DNA from: Tetrapyrgos nigripes
Taxonomy: Eukaryota > Basidiomycota > Agaricomycetes > Agaricales > Campanellaceae
Direction of reading: 5' to 3'
Assembly: GCA_013368315.1 (NCBI GenBank)
Contig: JAACJM010000001.1
Location: forward strand, 930,001-994,000
DNA: 64,000 nt
The position numbers were made by a program, and so were the translations under genes. Shown here in pieces: positions 1 to 10,040 of the stretch. The first letter of the stretch is position 1. The number at the start of each line of letters is the position of its first letter. The notes under the pieces are model-generated. The model had not been told where the DNA came from, ran no database searches, and saw nothing but the letters and a program-made list of their open reading frames with translations.

Positions 1-3000
1 AAGTGTCTCCAGCTGTAGCAACTATTAATGAACTGGCAACGCAGTCCGGAGAATCCCCTCGCCAAGTCATGGTATTGACTAATAGCGGTGTCAGCATACT
101 GGTCAAACGCCGTGCACTGGACTATCTTAAAGCAGTCCTTGAAGAATATCAGAACGAATCAAATTCGCAACCCATGTCGGAATTCCTCAATAGGTAAGAG
201 AACAATCTGCTCTGCGTCACCAGTGAAATGCTGATTGTATGTCTCGTCTCAGCTTTGGACGTACTCAAAGTTGCGCAATGCTACTCTGCCTTGCCAGTGG
301 AAATACTTTCTTGGATGTGTCGGATCAATCACATAGTTCGATTGCCTCACTCAAGCCTGAGCTTGCTGTAACGGCCAAGCAGGCGTTCTATGAGTGCGGC
401 GAAAGGCCAGTTTGGTCTGAGAGGACAGTTTTTGGCAGAAGTAAGGCCCTTTTTTAAGAAAACCTGTCGACCCAACTAACAGTGTTGTAGGTGATCATGT
501 AGGAACAGCTATTTACAGTGGAAGACGAGACGGTCTGGCATTATACTTTGCAAGACTTGTCCGACCGATATGGAAATCTAAATTGACTACCATTGGGTAA
601 GTCTGACTTGGACATGACTGCCAATCCTCCGACGCTAATCACCGAAAAGCCCTTCTGGACTCTCTCAGTCAGCTGTCTCTGATGACAGCCTGGTCATAAT
701 ACAAAAAAATTTGTACGCTCTCAAGGACCTCCTTGACAAAAACCCGCACCTATTCCATTCCTCTCCCGGAGATTCTACGGCTGCGCGTACCGCTACATTA
801 GAACAAGAAGCATGGAAGGTAAATATCCTGGTCATGAACCGTTCCACCTGACGCTTAACGGCTCGACGAATTGATTGACAGGCTGAACACGCGTCTGTCT
901 CTGAACTGTTGTCACTCCTGACCAGAACAGTCGAAGCGCTTTCTTTTGTGCTTTTGTTGAACGACTATAAGTTCGGTGACATTCTGAATCGGTGCGCCTC
1001 GACGTTTTGCTGTCCAGAGCCGTTGATAATGACACCTTTTAGATGCGATGCCGACGTACAGAAGATAGTCACTTCCCTGACATTTGAGGACCTTATCACA
1101 ACCCAGAATGGGTTGACTGCATCCCGAGCACTGGTGAATGTCATCATTGACCAGCAAATAGGCCAACAAATCAGTGTGCGTATGCAATCCTTTCGACTAT
1201 GACTTGGAGCAATGTGCTGACCTACTTCTAGGTTGACACAATTAGTGAAGTTCTGCAGAACAGGTGCGGGTCCTTCTGCAGTACTGACGATGTCATGTTG
1301 TATAAGGCAAGTATACTGTCTTTGCGATCAACGGTTGCTTACCCTCTTACTGCGTTCTAGGCCAAGGAAAACATACGGAAAGCCGCTGAGACATCAAATC
1401 CCGCCGAGCGTCAGAATTGGTTGGCTGAATCTTTAAGGTAGGACAGAATATACTCTTCTATGCAGTCAACTCACGGGCACTCCCAGGTTATACATCAAAG
1501 GTGCTCGAATATTGGATTTGGAAAAACTCAGAGAGGTCGAGGGTGATTTCCAACTGCTGCGCTACGCCAAAGGTTCAGATTATTTGTATCCATTGCCATT
1601 TATTTTCTCATGCCAGCTTTTCCTTAGGTGCTGTTGAATTACCCCTAATTTGCGCGAAGGTATTTGACCAGGATAACAATGGATTGAATTATTGGCATTC
1701 TGGTGCTACTAGCGGCGGCGACGTGCATCGCAAATGTTACGAGCAAAGAATGAGGTGCTATGAACTCATACTAGACTCGTTGTCTGTGTTTGAGGGACAA
1801 ACCGATCAACCGGCACCACCGACTAGTCTCCCTTCAGAAGGTATAGCCGCTGTCCAGTCTCATGCGTATGAACTGGCATTTGCTAGCGAGGATGAGATGT
1901 TCCACTCCGTCCTATATGACTGGCTCATTGGAAGACAGCTTGCGGATGATCTATTGGAGGTAAGCTCGCTCATATGGCAAACAAGCATGTCCACTGACAA
2001 TCACTTTCAAGATTCGCCCGCCGTTCTTGGAAGCTCACCTGAGACGTGAGCCAGTATCACCAGAAAAATATCAATTGCTGTGGCAGTTCTATGTTAAAGA
2101 TGGACAACCATTGCGTGCTGCCGAAGTCCTCAGTACCCTGGCCGAATCAGACCAGTAAGAGCTCGATTCGGGTTTTGTTTCCTGCACTGTCCTCACTCAC
2201 TTCATTTAGATTCGATCTCAACCTAGATGCAAGACTAGAGTATTTGACACTTGCCGTTGGAAACGCCAAGTCCCACCCTGTATCGACTGGAGGAAGACAC
2301 GAAACTGCCATTGCTTTCCTGACAGACTTGGAGGAGAAATTGGAAGTTGCTCAAGTACAGCTCGAAATCTACAACACTCTGCTTCCGCATGTCAACGATG
2401 CTCCAGAAGTTGGCGCTCGGATATCAGCTCTTTCAAAGAGATTGTTTACCATGTCGGAGGTAAGCGTTGACATGTTGCTCATCTCTTCAAAGGTTAACGT
2501 TCGGCGATATCAGTTGTACCAGGAGTATGCACTACCCTTTGACCTCCCCGTCCTGAAGCTGCTGTGTCTACATGTGTCAGAGCATCGAGATGAAGCTATA
2601 GTCAAACAGATTTGGAATCAGATTTTTGAACACAGTTAGTGCTTCCCTTCGTTCCCTTTAGTCCACTTGCATGACTAACTAACTTGACGTAGTCGCTGAA
2701 GAAAACTCAGATCCATTAGCACAGGCGGAACAAATCGTTCCCACTGTTGTGCCACTAGGACAGAGGTTCTATCCATCAGAGTCTGCATTCCCTCTTCGTG
2801 AGTTCTGCGGCTGTCGTCTACAATGATCAACTACTCAACTATGACCATCTTTAGGGATCGTCGCCGATCTGCTGGTGCGATTCTCATTAGAACGCAAGGA
2901 AAGGCTGCCGTTTGGTTGGGCGCCGCGTATACTAGTGCAGTGTGGAGTGCCATTTGGCGAGATATGGGACGTTCTCCATGAAATGTACGAATCCCATGTA

Positions 3001-3302
3001 AGTTAGTCCTCCTCGACACTATGCATGATGTTGGGAAAAACGCTGAAACCGACGTCGTTTGACAGATTCCTCCATTCAACGCACAAGCAAATGTGCAAGC
3101 AATTTCTTCTGATATTGCTGTTCTTCTTTCCGATTGGTTGGAAGAAGCTAAAAGGCCAAACTCTTCAATAGGAAGAGGAGAATTCCCCGTCAGTCGGATA
3201 GATTTCGCTATCGACCAGTACATCTCGGAATTACATCCAGATAGGAGAGAGACGAAGGCCACTTATGAGGGGGTGAAGAGGCAGTTGCGTCGCAACTGGT
3301 GA
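1..3302 (+). CDS. NUP170: Nup155/Nup170-type nucleoporin, 3' part
   Basis: Structural nucleoporin of the inner ring of the nuclear pore. The window opens inside the gene, so the N-terminal beta-propeller and true start are missing. What is visible is the end of the propeller region (VMVLTNSGVSILVKRRALDY, followed after an intron by FGRTQSCAMLLCLASGN) and then the long helical C-terminal half, broken by many introns of about 50-70 bp. It ends with ATYEGVKRQLRRNW and a stop at 3300-3302. The FGR-Q motif and the helical tail are typical of the Nup155/157/170 family. The next gene lies on the opposite strand and its stop is only 92 bp away, so the two are convergent. Family assignment is firm; exon edges were not all worked out. 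Confidence 0.85.
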
Positions 3303-3394
3303 TTTCGCGCTATGTTTTTGCTGTAATCCGGAATTTTGTGAATACATAATTATTATATGTTATACACCGAATACAGCAGAGTAGAAGAACGGGC

Positions 3395-4452
3395 CTAATT
3401 AACCTCCAGAATGGCATCTTCTGCACGCAAAAGCAGCTTTCTCGTGATAGACTCTGTCCACTTGTAAACGGTGTATAACGTCCTATGGACGGAGGCTGTG
3501 TGAGTGGTTCGAAACAACCTAGATCAATGGGACGGACGTACTTGGCAGCTCCTACCAGGATCAGGATGATGATGATGAGGGAGGTAACGTTAGCTGCGGA
3601 ATCGTTGTTCCTCCTTCGATTGCCTCTGTAGCGCGCTATCCATTGCACGGGGGCAAGGAGAGGCATAGAAAAAAACATATGGATGAGTGATCCTGCTCCG
3701 AGTAGAGGCAGACCAATCACAAATCGCTGTATGAATTTCTTAAAGGCGGGTTGAGGAGGAAGTTCTGACAAGGGACGAGCTGCAGCAGAGGCTGTTCTTC
3801 GGGAAGTGGTACTTAGAAAGTCGGGTTCTCCAAAGATTTCGTTGTCCTGCATGATACGAAGAGCAGCTCTCACAATATCCTTCAGAACGTCAAAGGGCGA
3901 AACGAAGTATCCATAACCGACATAAAAAGTTGAGGAGTATGATGGTTCTTGAAAGACGGCGAGGAGGTAGGTGGTTATTGTAGATGAGAGCAGTGTGAGT
4001 ATGGTAAATATTATGGCGGATATGCCTCCTACGATGACTTGGGTAGGACAGTGAGTATGCTCGTAACCATGAAACGGACATGAACGATGTTTACCGGGAT
4101 TGGTTGCAATACCTAGTCTCCTGTAAGCAGAGATGTAATGGAAAGACAATCGTTCTTATAACCTACCGAGGATAAGAGTCCGATTTAGGCGATACTTATA
4201 GTGGCATTGAGGACACGCAAAGAAGGCGGAGGGATTCGGACTGGTCGTGCGCCAACGTTTGAGACAACCAACGTGGACAAACTGTTGAACAGAAGAAGAC
4301 TCAGAAAGACAAGACTGAGCAGAGAAATCGGAGGGACGCACGCTCATAGAGCCCTTGCAAAGACAGGGCCTAATCAGACGACCGAGTTCGAGTTCCTCTT
4401 CGAGGCCTCCGAGACAAATCCTACATTGCTTGTCAGGTTCGGTGTCGGACAT
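3395..4452 (-). CDS. RING-CH (MARCH-type) membrane E3 ubiquitin ligase
   Basis: Predicted membrane-bound ubiquitin ligase. The first exon encodes a RING-CH finger: CRICLGGLEEE, then PCLCKGSMS, and after a 5'-GTGCGT intron FVHVGCLKRWR, ending CPQCHYKY. The C4HC3 ligands are therefore complete. Downstream are at least two hydrophobic segments (ISAIIFTILTLLSSTITTYL and NVTSLIIIILILVGAAK), as in fungal MARCH-like proteins. Short introns separate LILG, IATNP and VIVGG. A 59-bp intron with donor GTACGT joins VGAAK to TLYTVYKWTESITRK, and the protein ends RAEDAILEVN. Reading straight on through that last donor would give a spurious longer tail to 3310. The substrate is unknown, and the membrane (ER, Golgi or endosome) cannot be told from the sequence. 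Confidence 0.82.
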
Positions 4453-4713
4453 AGAGAAGCAGAAGAGCGAGTGGTGAATTTGACACGGTGTTGGTCAGGT
4501 AAAAGGTGGGGAAAGCATGAGGTCAGCCGTATTCATGCTGACATCACCAAAATCCATTTGAAGCCGAGTCTAACTAGAGTTACTAAACTACTATATCTAC
4601 GCATGAAAACTAAAAATACCAAGTAGTAATTATCTACACTAACCATTAGCTATTAAATCAAGATATAAGAGTAAGGCAATAACCGCATTAGTATACTCTA
4701 TGGAAGCAGTCCG

Positions 4714-5625
4714 TCACAAGTAGCAGCGCGAAAATATACTCGGAGGTAAGGCGCAGGGCCAGCTTCCTTTCACAATCGCATCTTCCCAGTCACGAAGGTC
4801 TGACCGGTACAGATCGAGGGCTGCTCTCGCATTCTCAAGCTAGATGAGTCATCATTCAGCGGCGGACCACATTCGATCCTGGAAAAAACACGTACAGGGT
4901 TTTGTTCGCCCTCTTGACATCTCCGACACATAAGTTGCCATGACAAGGTCTGCAGGCCTACAATATGATTAGGCGATCGTAACGCGTTTCTGAAAGGCTA
5001 AGTATATGCAAACATAAGATAAGAAGCGCGTCAAAACTTGATGGCATGAACACGGCGCGTACCTGATAGAGAGCCACGTCTCGCGTGTCTACTGCAGGGT
5101 GAGGAATGCCTAAAACTAGCGGAAAATTTGAGCAAAAGACTGGCAACATGTTTGCCAGAACACACCTGAAAGATCATTCCAGAGACTGTGGCCAACCAAA
5201 ATTTGTCCCTTAATTGTGTTCGCAACCATTTGCTGAACGGCGTTGAAGGGAACCGCATTAGCTGCGAAAAAAACGGACCTCAGACTCGGCGAGGGACGAC
5301 AAAGAAGCACGACTGACTGCCATGAAGATGCCCTGGCTCGATCCCGGTCTGGGCTGTCCGATATTCTGTGACCTTTTCGCGACCACGAGACTTTAGAAAC
5401 AGGAGAAGAATATTGCGTGTAAAGGGAGCCTACCTTCATTGTTGGTGCAACGTACGTGTCCAGAACAGTTTGACCCCGGTAATCCACTATTGCGATGCGT
5501 CTGATGGAAAGGGATCAGAGTGCGAATACAACAAGGAAATTCAAAGCGTACGCCAGCATAGAAGTGGTACCACCAGGACCTACACCTACGTTGATGCAAG
5601 AGATAGAGAATATTTGTTTAGCCAT
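4714..5625 (-). CDS. REX4-like exonuclease fold with degenerate active site
   Basis: Spliced gene whose exons join without frame breaks into a DEDDh 3'-5' exonuclease fold of the REX4/ISG20 type: VGVGPGGTTSMLA, RIAIVDYRGQTVLDTYVAP, VTEYRTAQTGIEPGHL, ILVGHSLWNDLSVLGIPHP, DTRDVALYQ, PFRNALRSPNHIVGLQTL and LENARAALDLYRS. The catalytic positions are mostly lost. The usual IDCEMVG reads ISCINVG, so both the Asp and Glu of Exo I are gone, and the usual EHSSVEDA reads EQNPLENA, so the Exo III His and Asp are gone. The Asp of NDL is kept. The start chosen (ATG at 5625) lies just before the domain, and no Asp-Glu exon could be found upstream. It may be a pseudo-enzyme that binds RNA or protein, or an aging paralog. 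Clean splice sites argue against an old pseudogene. Confidence 0.65.
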
Positions 5626-6008
5626 CGGGACTCAGGATGTAGAGGACGATAATACTTCGAGCTTTGGACTGCGCGCCTTAAATACAGGAAAAAGAGTTAA
5701 TTGACGCACAGAAAGACAGCCCTTTTCCTAAGAGCTGTCGACGAGTACCCAGCCCGCAAAAATCGCAGATAGACACCGATCCCAAGACTAGCTCGAAATC
5801 ACGACTAGAACGGCAACCACTTATCTTATCTAAAGAGACTCAGGGATCACTTCGGAGGTTGCGCCCTCCTTACCGTCCGTTTTTGAGAGCCTTTTTTCTT
5901 GCAATGTTTGCAGCTGCTGTTGTGAGAACATTCCGTTCAAGACTTTGTACCTCCATGGTCCTTTCTTGATCATTGAACTGCGCTCTCTCGTCTGTGTCCT
6001 CCCTCCGC
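5626..6008. other. Intergenic: no confident gene
   Basis: Upstream of the REX4-like start and downstream of the preceding minus-strand gene. It contains a minus-strand open stretch to 5830 that could be an alternative 3' exon of that gene. No recognisable domain, RNA gene or repeat was seen. Confidence 0.4.
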
Positions 6009-7927
6009 TTAGTCTCCCCGTGCTTCCGAAGCGTAGATCCATGACATCGACGGAGCCGAGCCTACTGTCGTCATCCTGTTTCCATTCATGATTAGACGTT
6101 TGGCGTACCACTTAAAGAACCCACCGAGTACATCGGCTTCACAACCCCAATCCCGAGAACATTTGGGCGCCTGTCACACGTACCTACGTCAAGTCCATTT
6201 TGCAAAAGAGCCGCCCGAACTTCCTTAATCATACGTGTTCCCATTATCGTATTTCAGCATGTATTATTTGTCGCCCTAAGATACACATTCCGACTTCTTT
6301 TCTCCAGTACGCGGAGTTTCGCCCGGGTAAAAAAACGCAACAGAGCGATTCGCTGCGTATATGGCACTTGACGGACCAGCGATTTTCGTCCCAACTTCTT
6401 CCCAACATTCGACGCCACTACTGCAGCTTGGATAAGTCTTTCCCGCCTATATAGCATTCGCTTAATGTCACGTCGCCTTTCCTTCAAAGCAAGCCTTGTC
6501 AACCGTTTCCGAACACGGCGATCTTCTACGAGGGGGCCCCATCTCCGCTTAAAGTTGATGAATGTTTGGAAACCCAAAGTACCACAATTTTTAACCCTGC
6601 GTAGACTGCCCAACAAGAGAAACAGGGTCTGCGAGGTTGGCTTCAATGACGGATGCAGCGACAGCAGAGCAGCCAAGATGCGCCGGTGCTCGAGAAAATT
6701 TTCCAAGTTCTTCTTGCCAGAATGAAAGGCCAGAAAAAGATGGATAATTTTCAGAGAGCCCGAAACTAGCCAGCGGTCGAGCTGCACGGGAAGGTTGCCA
6801 AGGTAGGATTTGGTCAGAGACAATGCATCTTCATGTCTCCGCAATTGGAATAGGCTGTAGATGAGGAAATAAGACACTCTATAATGACTGTCTCTGAGCG
6901 AAAATGATGGACGATGCTTCATCAACAGCAAATAGCGTTGAGCATATACAAGAAAGGGATCTCCAAGCAGTCCAATCTCCTCTCGGGGACCCTTTGGCAT
7001 CTCTCGCTTCCGGATGGCTCCACGCTTCAACGACTGAAAAAAATAAATCCACAGTGGTTCAGGTAGTGCATGCAACCTGTCTGTATTTCCTTCAGGCTTC
7101 GTACCCGTCAACTGTCGCCATGCAACGTCCCATTGGCCTGTTCGAGCCAGTAATGAAATGTAAAGTTGTTGAGTTCGGGTGTTCGATGGGATGCTGGCGT
7201 GCGCCATGGTGTCTAGCAGCCGCATCGCAATGCCAAAGGAAGCATGCTTCAATGACATCGCGATAAGATGATTGAACGAACGGGCGGACCAAAACTCTCG
7301 ATGGTGTTGGTAGTAGTCGATTAATTGCGGCAGGGTGACTTTGGGTGAGTTACAAGGAGAGGTAAGGGAGACAAGAGTGTTATAGAGGCGTTTGCGGCTG
7401 TTTATGGGTGGCAGAAAAGGTGGCGGCTGGAATTGTGGCGGGAAGTAAGTCGAAGGATCGCCCCAATAGCATGGTGTAAACATGCTTTCGTCTTCGTCGA
7501 TCCGGAGAGATTCGGAATGACATGAGGGCTTCGGATCGGAGAGCTTGATGTCGAATACAGTGGGGATATCTGAATCGACGTGAAAATGTTCTATGGGAGG
7601 CCGTTGGTGGTGCTTCAGTTTGGCAGAGCTCGTATACGTGGGGCGTACATCTGAATTACCAGCCTTCTTTCCCGGACGTCTGAGCAAGAGATACACGTCA
7701 GATTGAAACTACCACGTAGGAAAGGATCAGAAATACCTCGGAAGGGAGGTACTAGGACGTTCAGAACATAGTGCTCTGGGGAGCGCGTCAACGTCACCGG
7801 ACACTAATGCGCTGGAAGGACCTGGACGGGGATGACGAGCGACGGAAGCTACATGGCGAGTCCAAGCAGTGGCAGCAGCACTCTGGAGAATCGAAGAGAA
7901 CGGAAGACCATGGCTGCATCGAACCAT
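6009..7927 (-). CDS. Unrecognised protein, probable mitochondrial helical-repeat type
   Basis: I do not recognise this protein with certainty. The first exon starts MVRCSHGLPFSS and is rich in Arg, Ser and Ala with few acids, as in a mitochondrial targeting sequence. A 5'-GTATTT intron joins STSLPR to RPGKKAGNSD and shifts to the long second exon (about 460 codons). That exon has a helical, PPR-like look (SFNHLIAMSLKHASFGIAMR, LLDTMAHASIPSNTRTQQLY, ISLLARTGQWDVAWRQL) but no clean 35-residue repeat. The tail is very basic (RVRKRLTRLALKERRRDIKR). A role in mitochondrial RNA metabolism or translation is only an inference. The 3' end is uncertain: exons reading EVRAALLQNGLDV and WYAKRLIMNGNRM would stop at 6009, but an open frame continuing to 5830 is an alternative. 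Confidence 0.55.
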
Positions 7928-8053
7928 ACATCCGTTGGGACCAGCTCAAGAAATTTTGAGGACTTATTCCCACGACTCCAAAAGTCATAATAATGCTATT
8001 ATACTAGTATGTATACAAGCAAGTGTCTGGTAAAGAAAATCTGACATGTTCTT

Positions 8054-9266
8054 CTATGATTCCTCCATCCGATACACGGGCTGTCGCTGTGCCAGCCATC
8101 CCACCTTCATGACAAAAATCCCCCTAAGATTTTTGTACAGAGTCGTAATCCAAGGACTCTGACGGTCCGTGACCGCGTACTGCTCAATATGACGAATCCA
8201 CCCTGTCGCCGTGTCGCTCCCAAACATGCCTCCCTCGTTGTTGACAATGGTGTCAAGCTTGTGCATCCATCCATTCCACTCAACCGTTAACCTGTCCCGC
8301 AGATCGGACTCTAGAGCAGACTGGACTAGTAGAGGCTGACTGGATATCTGTTCGACCACGACTGACAAGAACCGGAACGCTTCGGTGAGATGACTCTGTG
8401 GCCGACTGGTCTGTGATTGCATAGAGTGTGTGGCGTGGTTCTGTACGTAGGAGAAGTATGGCATGTACGTCGAGAAAGCTGAAACGAATTCTGCTAGGAC
8501 TGGTCGAATCCTGGAGAGAATGTATTCATCACGCATTCCTGTGCTATGATGCGGGCCACTCATGGTAGAATGCAAGGAAGACGAGGCCGAACCAAAAGCA
8601 AAACCAAACCCAAGAGGGTTCGGCTGTGTGGCATTAGAATGAGGGTATGCATCACGGAGTTTCCTACCTGCAGCCACCAATTCTTGGACTGCAGTTTCTA
8701 GCGTTGGCGGCGGAATGAGTAGAAGAACTTCGTTCTTGAGCGAAGGGTGCTTCTCAACGAGATTAGTCAAGATGGGAAGCAGCGAGTGTGGTGGTAAACG
8801 CGCTGCAAAGAGATAAAAGGAGTAGAGATCAGCACATGCTAACTACCAAAAAAGTCAATTAAAGAAACTCACCCAAAAGCACTCCAATGTCTACGTCCTG
8901 CTCACTTGTACTCGACCTTTCGTCCTTTGGACGTCTGTCATCCCTCAACGACATCTCACTTGAGGTGGGTGACGTACGTGCCCTCTTCACAATAGCTCGT
9001 TTGGGGCGGTCAGGAGTGGGACTGCGGTCCATATGCTCTTGGGAGTTCTCTGAGCCATCTTCCGAGTCAAGTCTTCGTTTCTGAGAACGCATGGTGGAGT
9101 TGTGGTTAGAACTCGAGGCAAATTGATTTAAAAGAGAGAACTGATGAGCGGAGGGCGTTGACCACTGGGTGGGGTTCATGGAAGTAGACAGGCCAAACCC
9201 AAAGGTAGGAGCATCTTTATGAGGGCGAGAGTGGAAGCCTATTGATGAAGGAAGAACATTGGCCAT
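8054..9266 (-). CDS. STS1: Sts1/Cut8 nuclear proteasome tethering factor
   Basis: Tethers 26S proteasomes at the nuclear envelope and is needed for their nuclear localisation in yeasts. The two-exon gene joins VDIGVLL to ARLPPHSLLPILTNLVEKHP over an intron with donor GTGAGT and acceptor TTTGCAG. The N-terminus is disordered and holds a basic cluster (DRPKRAIVKRARTSP) fitting an NLS. The second exon carries the Cut8 signature (LLLIPPPTLETAVQEL), the dimerising helical domain (SRIRPVLAEFVSAFSTY) and a C-terminal bundle ending QPVYRMEES. In budding yeast, Sts1 is imported by importin alpha (Srp1); an importin alpha gene lies about 31 kb away and proteasome subunit RPN2 about 38 kb away in this window. 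Assignment is good from the motif and domain order. Confidence 0.85.
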
Positions 9267-9582
9267 CGTGTCCGTTCAATGTGAAGAGCACAATGCACTC
9301 AAGGTCCCCTTTGCCGAAGTCACGTTCCCCAAAGACCTGCCCTCAAGCTCCGATTTTCTTATAAACGACGTGTTCTTTTGTTTTCTTCTACCCGAACTCT
9401 CATCGTAAGTCCTCCATCCTTCCTTCTTCAGTGATGATTCAAATGAATCGCTACTTCGAAACCTTCTGGTTGATGAGCCGTTTCAAATATACCCAAATTT
9501 CTGATCACCTTTATCGCGTCTCCAAACTCTTCGACTGACTTTTTTTCTCTTCAGTCCTCCTGCACTTCGCCCTTCGGTTATC

Positions 9583-10036
9583 ATGGTGAGTCCATTTTCT
9601 AATAAGTACTGCATGATGCAACATATCTAGAAGTCAAGCACAGATACTCTTCTCAAGGAAGAGTTTGTGACGATCGAACCATGCTAATACTGAACTCTTC
9701 TCGCCTCTCTTTTAACATAAAGCTAACCTCGTTCTCCCCAGGTATTGGTAAATCAGCTTGTGAGCATCATCCTCTTTCGCTATGTACATGATTAGTTCCA
9801 TTATACTACCGATTCCTTTGTGACGAAACATCAATGGAAAATGTCTTCAACCTTATGATCTTTTACCCTGTAAATAAAATAAAAAAACATTGTCTCTGAC
9901 TGACATTTTCTTTTGACATACACAGGGTGCAAGACGACTTTTTATTGTACTGATTAATGCTACTGCTGCTAATATACCGTCCGTCCGTCCATTTGTAGTC
10001 CTAAGAGTGTTCCTGTTCCAGCCAATGGAGACTTGA
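9583..10036 (+). CDS. Possible tiny spliced gene (43 residues)
   Basis: A run of well-formed splice signals on the plus strand. A probable 5'-UTR intron spans about 9405-9554 (GTAAGT to CTCTTCAG). It is followed by a short exon ending in ATG at 9583-9585 directly against GTGAGT, an 18-bp exon at 9742-9759 (CCCCAG before, GTGAGC after), and an exon from 9926 (ACACAG before). Joined, they stay open for 43 codons, starting MVLVNQLGARRLFIVLIN and ending FLFQPMET at 10036. The stop falls 4 bp from the convergent CAS1 stop. No family is recognised. An ATG split off at a first splice site is common in small ribosomal and mitochondrial protein genes. It could equally be a spliced non-coding RNA. Confidence 0.3.
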
Positions 10037-10040
10037 TTTT

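Noticed and set aside
4201..4626. 141-codon plus-strand frame
   Set aside because: It overlaps the RING-CH exon and the region upstream of that gene. The minus-strand zinc-finger cysteines show which strand is coding.
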